From positions 64,534,001 to 64,598,000 of the forward strand of contig JAFFJZ010000001.1 in assembly GCA_018340375.1 (NCBI GenBank): DNA of 64,000 nucleotides. Direction: 5' to 3'. The stretch comes from Gonatopus flavifemur (taxonomy: Eukaryota; Arthropoda; Insecta; Hymenoptera; Dryinidae). A program made the translations under genes and the position numbers. The notes beneath the pieces were generated by a model. That model was not told where the DNA came from, searched no databases, and worked only from the letters and a program-made list of their open reading frames with translations. This document shows, one piece after another, positions 11,936 through 22,639 of the stretch (its first letter is position 1; the number at the start of each line of letters is the position of its first letter).

Positions 11936-12170
11936 ACAAATTCGGAGGGAGCTTGGAAACCTAAATAAATGGAATTCTAGAGGATTCAGAGAGATTTCAA
12001 GAGATTCAAGGGAATTCAGAGGAATTCAGAGACATTCGGAAAAATTTGGAGCCAGTTTTGAGATCTAGATAAATTAAATTCTGAGAGATTCAGACAAATG
12101 CAGTGGACGCTTTGAATCCTCAATAAAGGGAATTCTGATGAATTCAGAGGGATTTCGATGTCAATATTCC
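11930..12170. repeat. Second degenerate tandem tract
   Basis: Units containing GATTCAGACAAATTCGGAGG and later AAATGGAATTCT recur near 11932 and 12089, with a partial unit between. It resembles the array at 10330-11290 in its TTCAGAG motif but has a different unit. Confidence 0.5.
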
Positions 12171-12259
12171 GTATACAATTTGTACTTGGTTTTTATCAAC
12201 ATTCTATAAAATTGAATATGAACTTGACAAAATTTCTATGAAAAATATCGATATCGTGA

Positions 12260-12500
12260 AATATTGTGCATTACTATCATAATATGGCGTTGCTTATACT
12301 ATTTTTTGGTCATATTTGGTCCTCATATGGCTCGAATCATATATGAATTTTATATGGTCATATACGTCCCATATATTATAATAACTATATCTGATTTATA
12401 TATAATTACGTATAGGTTTATATATAAGTTATATATAACTAGATACAAATTATATATAATTTTCACAATTATTTTAGCTAGGGATATGGAGATAAAAAAA
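12260..12500. repeat. ATAT-rich palindromic tract
   Basis: Many ATATATG/CATATAT words, like the interior of the element at 21094-21327. A right end ending in CTAGGG is visible near 12479-12484. No matching left end was found. Confidence 0.45.
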
Positions 12501-12633
12501 ATTCGTCACAGATGAGGTCCCCATGGAAGTCGAGGCCCTGAGCGACCACCCCTTTCCCCTGTACCTTGAGGGGATACCGGTGACGTGGCAGTAGCCAAAT
12601 TGTTTATGACAAACTACAGATAAACGTATTTAA

Positions 12634-12844
12634 CCCAGACAGCACGCAAGAATCTCAAATGAATTCTGAAAAAAGGACTCTTGAAGAACTCTTTGAAAAT
12701 ACAAAGTGTCCTCAAAGAATTCCAAAAGAATTCGATTTGTCAGACATTTGCGAGTTCCATCGAAGTTCTCACAGAAGTCTCAGTCTGTATCCTGAAAGAG
12801 TTCTTTTTTCAGAATTCATTTGGGATTTTTGTGTGCTTTCTGGG
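12634..12844. mobile_element. CCC/GGG element CCCAGACAGCACG (TSD AA)
   Basis: The ends are CCCAGACAGCACGCAAGAAT and TTTTTGTGTGCTTTCTGGG, flanked by AA on each side. Its interior matches the element at 10074-10296. Confidence 0.8.
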
Positions 12845-12850
12845 AATGCA

Positions 12851-12925
12851 ACTAAAATATCGCTCTGTACAGCACTTTTCTGATTCAATTAGAAATGCTG
12901 TAAAGAGCGATATTTTGATTAAATC
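12851..12925. repeat. ATCGCTCTGTACAG hairpin
   Basis: AAAATATCGCTCTGTACAGC pairs with a slightly mutated complement at about 12894-12917. It lies next to a GCTCTAGTATCACC end like that of 11690-11935. Confidence 0.65.
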
Positions 12926-13142
12926 TAAGCGTTCTATAATATGGTTTGTGATGAACGATTTGGCTGCGGCTACGCCGCTCTAGTATCACCTTAACAAGGG
13001 TTGTGGTGTGTGACAAGCTTGTCATAATCTTACATGCTATCTGGGAAGTTTTAAGCGTTTGATTCTCTCTTGTTAACTCTGATTTATTTACCCCGAATTT
13101 GTATCGGAATCAGTTTGGTTCATAAAAGAGATGTTTTAAATA

Positions 13143-13639
13143 CCCACACAGCACTCGTTGTCTAAAAGATATCTCCACACTCAGAGAAAAAAAGTTGCTG
13201 AAACAGCAAACCTCGAAAATTTGCTTTGCTGATATGGCAAAGCTTCTTGCCGAATTAGCAAAAAATTTGCTATCACAGCAAAAATCTCGCTCTTTTAACA
13301 AGCGCTTGCCATTCAGCAATCCGGAGTTGTGGATATACACGCGGCTAGAAAATTTGGCTAAATTAGCAAATATCTTTAGCTTTTTCAGCAAGAATTTCTC
13401 TCTCCGTGCAGAAATAATTAAGACCAATGCAATAAGTCTTATGTAACATGAATAGACATCTTTCAGAAGTCTCATACTGTTCTTACTTCTAAAAGATATC
13501 GTTAAGAATGTTTTCAGAAATCTTCGAGAAGTTTCTGAAATAAGACTCCTGAAAGATGTCTATTCGTGTCGCGTAAGACTTCTTGCATTGTTCTCAATTA
13601 TTCCTAAAGATATCTTTTAGACAATGAGTGCTGTGTGGA
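13143..13639. mobile_element. CCCACACAGCACT palindromic element, interrupted (TSD TA)
   Basis: The arms are CCCACACAGCACTCGTTGTC and GACAATGAGTGCTGTGTGG, with one mutated terminal base on the right. TA lies on both sides. The interior carries AAGATATCTTTTAG motifs. The element at 13178-13408 is inserted into its left arm. Confidence 0.75.
13178..13408. mobile_element. CAC/GTG element with TTTGCTG interior, nested (TSD CA)
   Basis: The ends are CACTCAGAGAAAAAAAGTTG and AATTTCTCTCTCCGTG. CA occurs on both sides. Removing the element and one CA restores the arm of its host, as shown by that host's opposite arm. A relative lies at 30846-31145. Confidence 0.85.
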
Positions 13640-14253
13640 TAGGCTTTAAATATACTCATACGAATCTCTATTGTCAAATAAATTCGCAATAGAGCATTAC
13701 TATTTTCTTATTTTCATTGTTTTTCCACAGAAGTCGATAGGGTGATCTTGGATGAATGACTCATTCAACCCTCACCACGTGCGCACAGTGCATATATCAG
13801 ATGTTTGTGTGTAGAGCTATGCTCCGCAGGATGATACTGCTCAATAAAGTCAGGGTAATTCCAAGATAGAATGGAACGTGATTTATGTCAGGAGGGATGC
13901 GTGAAGGAGGAGCTTCGTATAAATGGTTGCTGGCCCTTTATTCTTCCCCAACGTACTTGTCAGAATATCGCTCTTTCATAAGAGGAGTGGGGTAAATGTT
14001 GATATTTTATGGAAAACGAAAATTGTGGACAATCGTTGTCTTATATTTGAATTATCATTCTCAAACCACGCATGAGAAATCCTGAAAAATATAATCAAAT
14101 GAATTATTCAAGAGAGTCATTGCAGCGTTTACAAGATTACAAAGAGAATCATTGATACCTGATGATAATATTTCCAATGTTTCCACTGATAGGATTTTTC
14201 AACTTTTTCATTGCAATATTTTCCTTACTTCCACACAATGGTGTTAACTGAAA
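13640..14253. other. Unique AT-rich spacer
   Basis: No gene, RNA or clear repeat seen. Confidence 0.4.
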
Positions 14254-14264
14254 CTAGGTCTGGG

Positions 14265-15075
14265 ATTCTGAGACCACACGGAGGAAAAAAAAATTCTCTG
14301 TAACAGCGAAATCTGATTTTGCTGGAGTGCAGTTTTTTTGCTGTGATATCAATCTATTCGCTATCACAGCAATCTTGTCAGCTCTCAGTAAACATTTTTC
14401 ACCTAAACATTTCAAACATTCATTGTGTTCTCTAAATGCTAACTGAAAGTTCTTTAATGCGTCGATTTCAGAAATCTTTTCAATGCCTTTTCCATGAAAT
14501 CTGCACGGAGAAAGAAGTATTGCTGGCATAACAAGCAGGTCTGTTACTATAGCGCCTACAAAAAAAATTAGCTGGAAGAGCAAGAAAAATGATTGACGCA
14601 ATTATATTTTTTTGCTGACATAAACAAATTTGTTAACAGAACTAACGTCTTAGCTGCTGGAGTGAATATTTTTGCAAGGACAAGAAATTTCTTTGTAGGC
14701 TCTATAGTAGTTGACTTGGATCACATTCTGATAACTTTTAGACCTCATAAGAAAGGCATCAAAAAGATTAGATGCCTTTAGAGAACTTTCTTTTAGTATT
14801 TAGAGAACATAATGAATGTTTGAAATGTTGAGGGGGAAAATGTTTACTGGGCTATGACGACAGCAACAAATTTTGACTTCTCTAGGAAACAATTTTTTCT
14901 GCTATCCCATATTTAATACCAAAATTTGCTGGAGGAGCAAACATTTTTTGCTGTCACAGCAAAAAGAATTCAGCAAGATTATATTTCGTTATCAAAGCAA
15001 ATTTCTTTTTTCTCCGTGCATTAAAATGAATAGTGAAGGAAGGGATCCTCACAGCTCCAAGTTTCCTATAGCAGG
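14265..15075. repeat. Diverged CACGGAGGAAAAA / TTTGCTG repeats
   Basis: Patchwork of TTTGCTGGAG and AACAGCAAA words with CACGGAG-type ends (14276, 14502, 15013 reversed). A ~215-bp block near 14500-14720 recurs at 15265-15480 with clear similarity. Minus-strand ORFs here share a hydrophobic run only because of that duplication. Confidence 0.6.
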
Positions 15076-15082
15076 CTGTATA

Positions 15083-15888
15083 CAGGGTGTCCCAGAATTC
15101 ATCATTCGCATTCCTGTGGCTTATTTTGCAGCCAAACACAATGATTTTCCGTTTGAAAAAAATTTTTTTTAGGCTTAGTTCATGAGATATGAATATTTTT
15201 ATATTTTTATAAGAATCCAAATAACCCAAGAGCATTGTGTTCTCCATACTTGAACCTAACACCATTGCACGGAGGAAAAAGTATTGCTGGCATAACAAGC
15301 AGGTCTGTTACTATAGCACCTACAAAAAAAATTAGCTGAAAGAGCGAGAACAATGATTGACACATGTAGCTACACGATTTTGCTGACATAAGCAAACTTG
15401 TTAACAAAACTAACGTCTTAGCTGCTGCTGGAGTGAATATTTTTGCAACGACAACAAATTTCTTTGTAGGCGCTATTGTAGCAAACCATTCCTCCTTCGT
15501 GTGGCTAAGTTGGAAAACGGCAGATCTCTGGAAAAAATTGAATTATTCTATCATTGTTCGTTCCAGAGCTATAGCAATTTGACATTTTTTAACCTCCAGC
15601 CAATCAGAGTTCAGCAACTTCAAATCATTATAGCTCCAAAACGAACAATCATGGAATAGTTCAATTTTTTTCCCAAAGATCCGCTATTTCCCAAGTTAGC
15701 GAATAGTGTCAAGTTCAAATATGTAGGACATAGTACTTCTAAATGATTTGGATTTGAAAAAAAAAATCCAAAAATGCTTGCATCTGAAAAATCAAGCTTC
15801 GAAAAAAGTTTTTTCAAACGGGAAATTATTGCGTTTTGGCTGCAGAATAAGCCACAGGAATGCGAATGATGAATTATGGGACACCCTG
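15083..15888. mobile_element. Foldback element CAGGGTGTCCCA, interrupted (TSD TA)
   Basis: Arms of about 100 bp begin CAGGGTGTCCCAGAATTCAT and end in the complement. TA flanks both sides. Further inward the arms share TGGCTTATTTTGCAGCCAAA-type sequence. The 15265-15480 repeat block is inserted in the middle. Confidence 0.8.
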
Positions 15889-16209
15889 TAGATACAATGC
15901 CGAATTGTTGAATTTGCGAGCTCTTCTTTCAACACTGTAAAAAGAAAGTCTCAAATTCAGCTCATTTCATGGCTGAACCTATGATGCAAACAAATTAAGT
16001 CGAAAAAACAATCGCCGACACAATGGAAAAAGCGTTGTCTGAAATTAAGTTGCAAACAGATTAAGACTTTCTTTTTACGGTGAAGAACAAAATTTTTACT
16101 GTAACAGCAAACTTTTTGCTAATCCAGCAAAAAGGATTTGTCATATCAACAAAGCAAAGAGGTTTTAGATTTCTCCCTTGTCCAAGCCTGCCCGAAACTA
16201 ATTTGAAAG
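15889..16209. other. Spacer with CACTG-less AGAAAGTC inverted pair
   Basis: AAAAAGAAAGTC near 15939 and GACTTTCTTTTT near 16064 form a small inverted pair, followed by a CAGCAAA/TTTGCTG fragment. No gene seen. Confidence 0.4.
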
Positions 16210-16416
16210 CCCTGGTTAAAAAATCCATAGAATCTGATGAAATGAAATTTAATGGGATTTGGTCAGAACATTGTACAAGATTCAATCAGAATCACATTGA
16301 AAAAATACACTGATCTGATTAAATCTCATTGACAAATGCTTCAGTAGGATTTGGTCAAAACATTGTACAAGGTTCAATGAGATTTGGCGAGAATCAATGG
16401 TTTTATTTAACCAGGG
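16210..16416. mobile_element. CCC/GGG element CCCTGGTTAAAAA (TSD AG)
   Basis: The ends are CCCTGGTTAAAAAATCC and TTTATTTAACCAGGG, flanked by AG on both sides. GGATTTGGTCAAAACATTG is repeated inside. Confidence 0.8.
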
Positions 16417-16768
16417 AGAACATCTCAGAACGGAAATATTAATTGTGGACTATTTTTATAAGTTCAAGTTCTACCCCATCAATATATTTACGTACTCGAG
16501 TAGCACAACAGGTCAGATATGCTGAGAAGGTTCTTGGAAGTTCTGAGTATATTCTATGATCATTCTCAGAATGAGACTGTTTCGGATAAGTATGTTCTAT
16601 GCACATTTTTAGAATGTCTTTTTCGGATTTATCCAAAACAGTTCCATCTGCACATTCCATGCATGATCACAGAACAAACGCAGACCCACATAGCACAAAA
16701 TGTCTCAATGACATTGCCAGAATATTATATTTGAAATATGCAATATTCAGTCGAGCATTTCAAGAATA

Positions 16769-17095
16769 CCCAAGCAGCAACGGAAGTTCAAAGTATGTAC
16801 GAAATAGAAACGTTCGTAGAATGTACGAATGAGATGCGAAGAACATATGATGAAAGTTCATGGAATTTTCGAATCAGACTGTTTCAAATATACTTAGAAC
16901 GTACATAGTACATTCGAAATGTACGATATTCATTCAATCGACGTTTGATTGACGTCCCATCGTATATTCGATTACATACGTTCGATGAACATGCATAGCA
17001 CCTATGAAACGGTCTTTTGGAATGTACATAGAACATATTTCGAATACTCTAAGAACGTTCATAGTATATTCTGGTGCTGCTTGGGTATTGTCAGA
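16769..17095. mobile_element. CCC/GGG element CCCAAGCAGCAAC, copy 1 (TSD TA)
   Basis: The ends are CCCAAGCAGCAACGGAAG and TGGTGCTGCTTGGG. The interior has GAACGTTC, CGAATG and GTACATAG motifs in both orientations. TA lies on each side. It is itself inserted in a palindromic stretch rich in AATGTCTC/GACATTC. Confidence 0.85.
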
Positions 17096-17240
17096 ATGTC
17101 TTCAGAATGTCTTATGTCACCATCTTCGTGACATTCTGGAGACATTCTGCAATATCACTGAGACATTCTGGAATATTTTCAAGATCATCTCAGGGATATT
17201 TTATACAGGAAAGCATCTCATAATGATGTGTAGTAACAAT

Positions 17241-17558
17241 CCCAAGCAGCAACAGAAGTTCAAAGTATATACGAAATAGAAACGTTCGTAGAATCTACTT
17301 ATGGGATACGAAAAGTATATAATGAACGTTCATAGAATATTCGAATGAGACTGTTTTAATTATACTTGAAACGTACATAGTACATCCGAAATGTACGATA
17401 TTCATTCAATCGACGTTCGATTGACGTCCCATCGTATATTCGATTACATACGTTCGATGAATAGGCATAGCACCTATGAAACGGTCTCATTGGAATATGC
17501 ATAGAACATATTTCGAATATTCGAAGAACGTTCATAGTATATTCTGGTGCTACTTGGG
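17241..17558. mobile_element. CCC/GGG element CCCAAGCAGCAAC, copy 2 (TSD AT)
   Basis: Close relative of 16769-17095 along its whole length, with ends CCCAAGCAGCAACAGAAG and TGGTGCTACTTGGG. AT lies on both sides. It is directly followed by another element. Confidence 0.85.
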
Positions 17559-17560
17559 AT

Positions 17561-17701
17561 CCCTAGTAAAAATTCCATTAGAAACAGATAGAACCTCCAT
17601 CTGCATCTAATGGAATCAGTATGTGTTTCTTTCCAAACGGATATAATTCCATCAGACGCGGATAGAAGTTCTGTCCGTTTCTGATGGAAATTTTACTAGG
17701 G
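17561..17701. mobile_element. CCC/GGG element CCCTAGTAAAAAT (TSD AT)
   Basis: The ends are CCCTAGTAAAAATTCCATTA and TGGAAATTTTACTAGGG. AT precedes (17559-17560) and follows (17702-17703). The interior is AACAGATAGAA/TTCTGTCCGTTT, a 141-bp hairpin. Confidence 0.85.
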
Positions 17702-17837
17702 ATGGTACAAAATACTGCTTTCGGTGAACAAAAAATTTTCTCCAGAGTGAATTCTCCTACAAATGTTGTACAGAATATGATTTGGATGGCTTTGTGAGAG
17801 AAATACACATTGAAAGTCGATTATTGGGAAAGTTCAT

Positions 17838-17912
17838 TCAGTGAGGATCGAACCTCACTTCTCCGAGTCATAGACAAACCCTCTATCACCTCAGCTAATC
17901 ACTGAGATGACT
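17838..17912 (-). other. tRNA-like remnant
   Basis: On the minus strand a perfect 7-bp outer stem (TCAGTGA/TCACTGA) encloses a B-box-like GGTTCGATCC and an A-box-like TTAGCTGAGGTGATAGAG. The D-arm does not pair well and the T-loop is one base short. It could be a tRNA pseudogene or the head of a tRNA-derived SINE. Confidence 0.3.
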
Positions 17913-18115
17913 TCAATGCCCTCCAAGTGCCACTCTTGCTCATCATAATAATGTGTTTCTGATAAATTTGTTTCCGTAGGATGAAGACCAATCAATTCAG
18001 AATCCTCTGAAATTGAAATTGAATAGGTCGTGGGAGAGAGGTTTCTTACGCCCTTGACTTGTAAATTTCACTAACAACAAGTAAGTACCGGGTCTGATGA
18101 ATAAAAATTCTTAGT

Positions 18116-18379
18116 GCCACATCAAATATTGCAACTGAAATATTCTCAGAATATTTCACTCGCGACAAACATGAAATATCCCTCATTATAGATTCCCAGA
18201 ACATTGCAGAATATCATATGTGCAATATTTCAATTGCAAGATTCTTAGAACATTTGTAATGAAATATTCTATCCGCAATATCTATGGAATCTCGTAGAAA
18301 TATTCAACATAGAATGTTTCGAGTGAGATATTTGTGATATTCTGAGAATATTACTGATACATTGTGTGCTATGTGGGGA
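18116..18379. mobile_element. Palindromic element ending GTGTGCTATGTGGG
   Basis: The arms share AATATTCTCAGAATATTTCA, and the right end is the complement of CCCACATAGCACAC. The left end is worn, so no target duplication can be read. Confidence 0.6.
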
Positions 18380-18507
18380 ATGTTTGAAAAGTTCCTGTGC
18401 TCCTTGGTATATACGAAGTAGACACGTTCATAGAATATTCGAATGAGATTGTTTCGAATATATTTAGAACGTACATAGTACACTCAAAATGTACGATATT
18501 CATTCAA

Positions 18508-19202
18508 CCCTGCTTCAAAAATCTCATTGAACCGATTGATTCTCATTGATTTCGATGCTGAAAACTGATTCAAACCCATTGGAAATGAATTTTTAATGAA
18601 AATCAATCGGTTTAATGAGATTCTTTCCCTGGTAAAAAACATCTCTCTGAATCTCTCTGCAATCTCTCTGAATTTCTCTGAATCTCTCTATATTTTGGGA
18701 CAAATTTCAGAGAAAGTCAGAGTAACTGAGAGGAAGTTAGAGACTTTTCCGATAGTGATACGTTCTGAATTCTTTCAAATTTCTCTGAATCTCTCCGCAT
18801 CTGAATTTCTCTGAATTTCTGTGAATCTCTCTCAATTACTATGAATCTTTCTAAATTCCTCTGAATATTTCTAAAAAGTTCCACGTACAATTTTTCTTAA
18901 TGTATCTGTCTCTGGAAGTCTCTAAAACTTCCAGAAAGCCTCTGAAATGCAGGACCAAGATTTTACTGAATTTATTCCTCTCTGAATTTCCCAGACTTCC
19001 CCCGCATCTCTCTGACTTCCGCCGAATCTCTCTGAATCTTTCTGAAAAATTCAAAGCACAATTTCTCTCAATCCACTAGTCTCTGAAATCCTCTGAACCA
19101 CGCTGAATTGCTCTGAATTTCTCTGATTCTTTCTGAATCTCTCTGAAACGTGAAATTTTCAGAGAGATTCAGAGAGATTTTTTTTACCAGGGTTAAGCAG
19201 GG
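18508..19202. mobile_element. CCC/GGG element CCCTGCTTCAAAAA, nested level 2 (TSD AA)
   Basis: The ends are CCCTGCTTCAAAAATC and TTAAGCAGGG. An uninterrupted relative is at 21444-21603. It is interrupted near its right end by 18627-19192. Confidence 0.85.
18627..19192. mobile_element. CCC/GGG element CCCTGGTAAAAAA, nested level 3 (TSD TT)
   Basis: The ends are CCCTGGTAAAAAACATCTC and TTTTTTTTACCAGGG. The interior consists of CTCTCTGAATTT words and units ending ACAATTTCTCTCAATCCA, the reverse of the tandem array at 10330-11290. Confidence 0.85.
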
Positions 19203-19323
19203 AATCGATGTTCGATTGACGACGTACCGTCGTATATTCGATTACATACGTTCGATGAATATGCATAGCACCTATGAAACGTCCTCATTCGAATGTGCAT
19301 AGAGCATACTTGGAACATTCGAA

Positions 19324-19523
19324 CCCTGGTTAAAAGAACCCATTGATTCTGACCAATTCTCATTAAATTACAATGATGTTTCAATGAGATTTGGTCAGAA
19401 TTTTCATGTGAATCTCGTTGAATCTGGCCAAATCTTACTGAATCACGATTAAACTTGGACATTGTTCTGACCAAATCTCATTGAATTTCATTTGTCAGAT
19501 TCAATAGATTCTTTTAACCAGGG
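19324..19523. mobile_element. CCC/GGG element CCCTGGTTAAAAG, nested level 2 (TSD AA)
   Basis: The ends are CCCTGGTTAAAAGAACCC and TTCTTTTAACCAGGG, with AA on both sides. GAGATTTGGTCAGAA is shared with the element at 16210. Confidence 0.85.
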
Positions 19524-19558
19524 AAGAACGTTCATAGTATATTCTGGTGCTGCTTGGG

Positions 19559-20850
19559 ATTATATAATCGTGCAACATTTATATAAATAGTCCCATTGTT
19601 ATTTCACATTTATTTCATGGATCTGTCCAATTCGTGAGCAGTTTAATCCGCAAGATAATATGCTTTTCTTTATGACATACTGAAAATCGTGTATACAATT
19701 CATCGACGAGGTATCATACACACGACAAAAGGATGCGATGACGTTCTACGGTAAGTTCTCAAGTGATTTATACAATTACGTAATACAATATTATCGCAAA
19801 GTGTAATTTTTCGCAATTGACGCAACTGTCTCTTCACCTACAAATCGTGCGTGGAAGTGACGTACGCCGGTTAGTTCCAAATTGCAAATAACTGGAATAC
19901 CGAGTGAAACGACTGTGTATAGATTTTGAAATAAAGGGATAGTCTTTGTAAGTCTTTGACGATCTATATACATCCGCGAATTGTAAGCTAGGGGTAGCAC
20001 GTTCACGAGAGCTTAGGGAGTGAAATGGATTGTGGGTGATGTAGGGGGTCAAAGCGAGAAGGGGGAAGCAAGTCGGCGAGGGTGGCAAAGCCCTCGTCAG
20101 TCGCGTGACGCGTTTTCCGTCGACAACGTCTTATTGTTTGTAGGCATATATGTACAGAGATGGTTCAGAGTTGAGACTGCAGCAAAATCGTGACCGCGTT
20201 TATTTTTTTTTCTAACTTCTTGCTCTGGCAACTCGGTGCAACATTTTGATATAGGTGTTCGTTGTTATCGTAACTATTATTGCGGTACCCTGCATTATCG
20301 ATCATTCAAGCACATACCCACGTTCTAGTAGGACACCAACGGCCAATCAAAGTTCTCAAGAGTCGCGTGTCAAAGTTGATTCATCGCGTATTCGTTCAAT
20401 TTGAAAAAAAAAAACACCCTTCGGGGTACTTGATTTCAGAATTTTGATTTTCATTCCTTCGATACGTGCTTCGACTTGTCAGTGCTCTTGTGCATCGTGT
20501 TGTTGTTCGATTGATGAAAATGCGTAGATTTTCTCAACGAAGGGTGGATCGAATGGATAGTTTGTTTTCATACGGACTGTCAATTTATTAAAAACCAAGT
20601 TACGATTTGTCGTTTATTAAAAATCTCGTTAGAATTCGATAAACGTTTTTGCCGGGTGTTTGGTTATGTTTGGTGCCGATTAATCAAGCTCTGTGTTACC
20701 GACTTTGTTTATTTACGTAAGATTTTGTGTTCAACGGTACATGAGATTGAAAAGTAAACTGTTTATGGAATTGTTGCGCGATCAAGTTGTTTTCTGTCAA
20801 ATCTGAAAGGATATTCAAGTGTTTATGAGGACGTGTATTGTCGCAACCGG
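19559..20850. other. Repeat-poor block upstream of the candidate promoter
   Basis: Higher CG content than its surroundings (for example around 20090-20130) and free of palindromic elements. Consistent with regulatory DNA of the downstream gene, but no specific site is recognised. Confidence 0.4.
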
Positions 20851-20942
20851 TATATAAGCATCATGAAATCGCATGCCGTCACACTTTCAACGGAATTCTG
20901 TATTTCTTCCAATTTTTATCGTTTGTACGTATCTTGAATGAG
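20851..20942 (+). promoter_or_regulatory. Candidate TATA-initiator promoter and leader exon of the rhomboid gene
   Basis: TATATAAG starts at 20851 and an initiator-like TCACAC places the A at 20881, the expected 30 bp downstream. A donor AG/GTAATG follows at 20943, allowing a leader exon 20881-20942. The next matching acceptor would be that of the exon at 27653. The spacing is seen; transcription and the link to the gene are inferred. Confidence 0.45.
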
Positions 20943-21093
20943 GTAATGTTTATATAATAATGATTTTATTTCATCATTCAATGCATTTCCTGTTACAAAA
21001 AGTCCATAAAATCTCTTCGGCGAATGGGAAAATGAATGGGTTTCAATGGAATTCAATGATATTCAATCAGAAATTTCACCACTCGTTATAGGA

Positions 21094-21327
21094 CCCTAGT
21101 GAAAAGTAAACATCCATATATGATCTATATATAATTCATATATAATCTATCTATGGAGAATATTTTATATATCGCAGAATTTTTTACATATGTGAAAGAA
21201 TCTTGCATTCATGGGTTATACATGAGCCATACATGGATTCAATACGGATTATGTATGGCCATATATGAATTCTATATGGATCACATATGATTTTTATATG
21301 TTCTTATATGATTCATCTTCACTAGGG
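21094..21327. mobile_element. CCC/GGG element CCCTAGTGAAAAG (TSD GA)
   Basis: The ends are CCCTAGTGAAAAGTAAAC and ATCTTCACTAGGG, flanked by GA. The interior is CATATATG-rich. Confidence 0.8.
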
Positions 21328-21443
21328 GATTTAATAAAATATTTCTCCCTGGATTGTAAGATGATGCGAAAATTCTATCTCCCCCTACTCAAACTAGACA
21401 CCAGTTGGAAACAAATTCAGTTTCGATTTGTATCAGTTTCAAG

Positions 21444-21603
21444 CCCTGCTTAAAAAATCTCATTGAATCGATTGATTCTCATTGATTCTGATGCAGAAAA
21501 CTGATTCTCACCCATTGAGAATCAATTTTTAATGGGTTTGAATCGGTATTCTGCATCTGAATCAATGAGAATCAATCAGCTCAATGAGATTCTATGAGCA
21601 GGG
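21444..21603. mobile_element. CCC/GGG element CCCTGCTTAAAAA, intact (TSD AG)
   Basis: 160-bp hairpin with ends CCCTGCTTAAAAAATCTC and GAGATTCTATGAGCAGGG, flanked by AG. It is the uninterrupted relative of 18508-19202. Confidence 0.85.
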
Positions 21604-22190
21604 AGGTGTTTTTGCCAACTCTCCAATCAGAAGGTAGTTTACTGAATTTTTAATATTTTCAAAGTTGAGGAAATAAAGCTAACAGTAAATAATTCATAAC
21701 TGGGTGTTACCCATCTTTCAATTTATTTATTTTAGACTTAGCCTATTCTTTTTGGAAAATGAATTTCGTGAATCAAAACTTCAGGAGAATTACATTCTCT
21801 GTTAGAATTTATTCATTTATTCTGTCAACTCATCTCTTGTGTTTGAATATTTTTTATTCCCACACTTTGAGCCTATTCAAATTTTTGATTCAAGATTAAT
21901 TACTTTCCCTCTGGATTGAATCAATTATTGATTCTAGAGATTTTAGATTGAATAAAAACTGCTTCCATACATTAAAATCGGCAAAGATGATTCAATGCGA
22001 TGTTTTATAATTTTATCATCAGTAATATTTGAGAAAAAGGACCCAGTTTTCATAAGAATTTTATTTTTCCGAATAAGTGAAACATGTGGGAATATTTTTC
22101 AGGCAACACCTTGGATATACACGTGATAGTATTCCATGTGAATCTGTTTTATCGACTTCACAATTTTGGCGGGAGAATACTAGAGACGGA
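21604..22190. other. AT-rich intronic spacer
   Basis: No gene or repeat boundary recognised. Confidence 0.4.
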
Positions 22191-22191
22191 A

Positions 22192-22450
22192 ACCCACATA
22201 GCACGGATGTTTTCACAGGAAAACAAGTTTCAAGAGGATATTGACACCGAGATGCTAACCGAATCTTTTGTGTAAGATTTTTTCATTGTCTTCAGAATAT
22301 AGCTCTGCACAGTATTTCTCAAATGTCCACGCAGAAATGCTGTATACAGTGGTATTTTCAAAATATCGAAGAGCATTTTGAAGGAATCTTACACGAACGA
22401 GTTCACTAGCATCTCAACGCTAGTGTTTCCTTAAGGCGATTCACCACAAG
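22192..22450. repeat. CCCACATAGCACGG palindromic repeat with CTCTGCACAG core
   Basis: CCCACATAGCACGGATG begins a stretch whose AATCTTACAC/GTGTAAGATT and AGATGCTAAC/GCTAGTG arms pair around a worn CTCTGCACAG hairpin. The right terminus is unclear. Confidence 0.5.
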
Positions 22451-22639
22451 CCAAGTTACTAGATCTCTCCCCCCAGTTTTCTCAGTAATCAATGAATAGA
22501 ATCAATTTTAATGAGCAGGTGCATCTTCTTAGGCTATTGAAAAAAATGCAGCTACTCATTATTTTTCATTTTATGTGTTCGTTTCTGAGAAAACTCGGGG
22601 GAGAAATTTGGAATCTAGTAATTTTTGCAGGGAGTAATG

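Larger units (their letters stand above)
18393..19558. mobile_element. CCCAAGCAGCAAC-type element, copy 3, split by two insertions
   Basis: Pieces at about 18407-18507, 19203-19323 and 19524-19557 align in order with the two intact copies at 16769 and 17241. The right end is GGTGCTGCTTGGG; the left end is worn. The interruptions are the elements at 18508-19202 and 19324-19523, each flanked by AA. Confidence 0.85.

Noticed and set aside
14254..15407. Two minus-strand ORFs sharing a hydrophobic peptide
   Set aside because: The shared peptide (LLFQLIFFVGAIVTDLLVMP-like) reflects a duplicated repeat block with CACGGAG ends, not a gene family.
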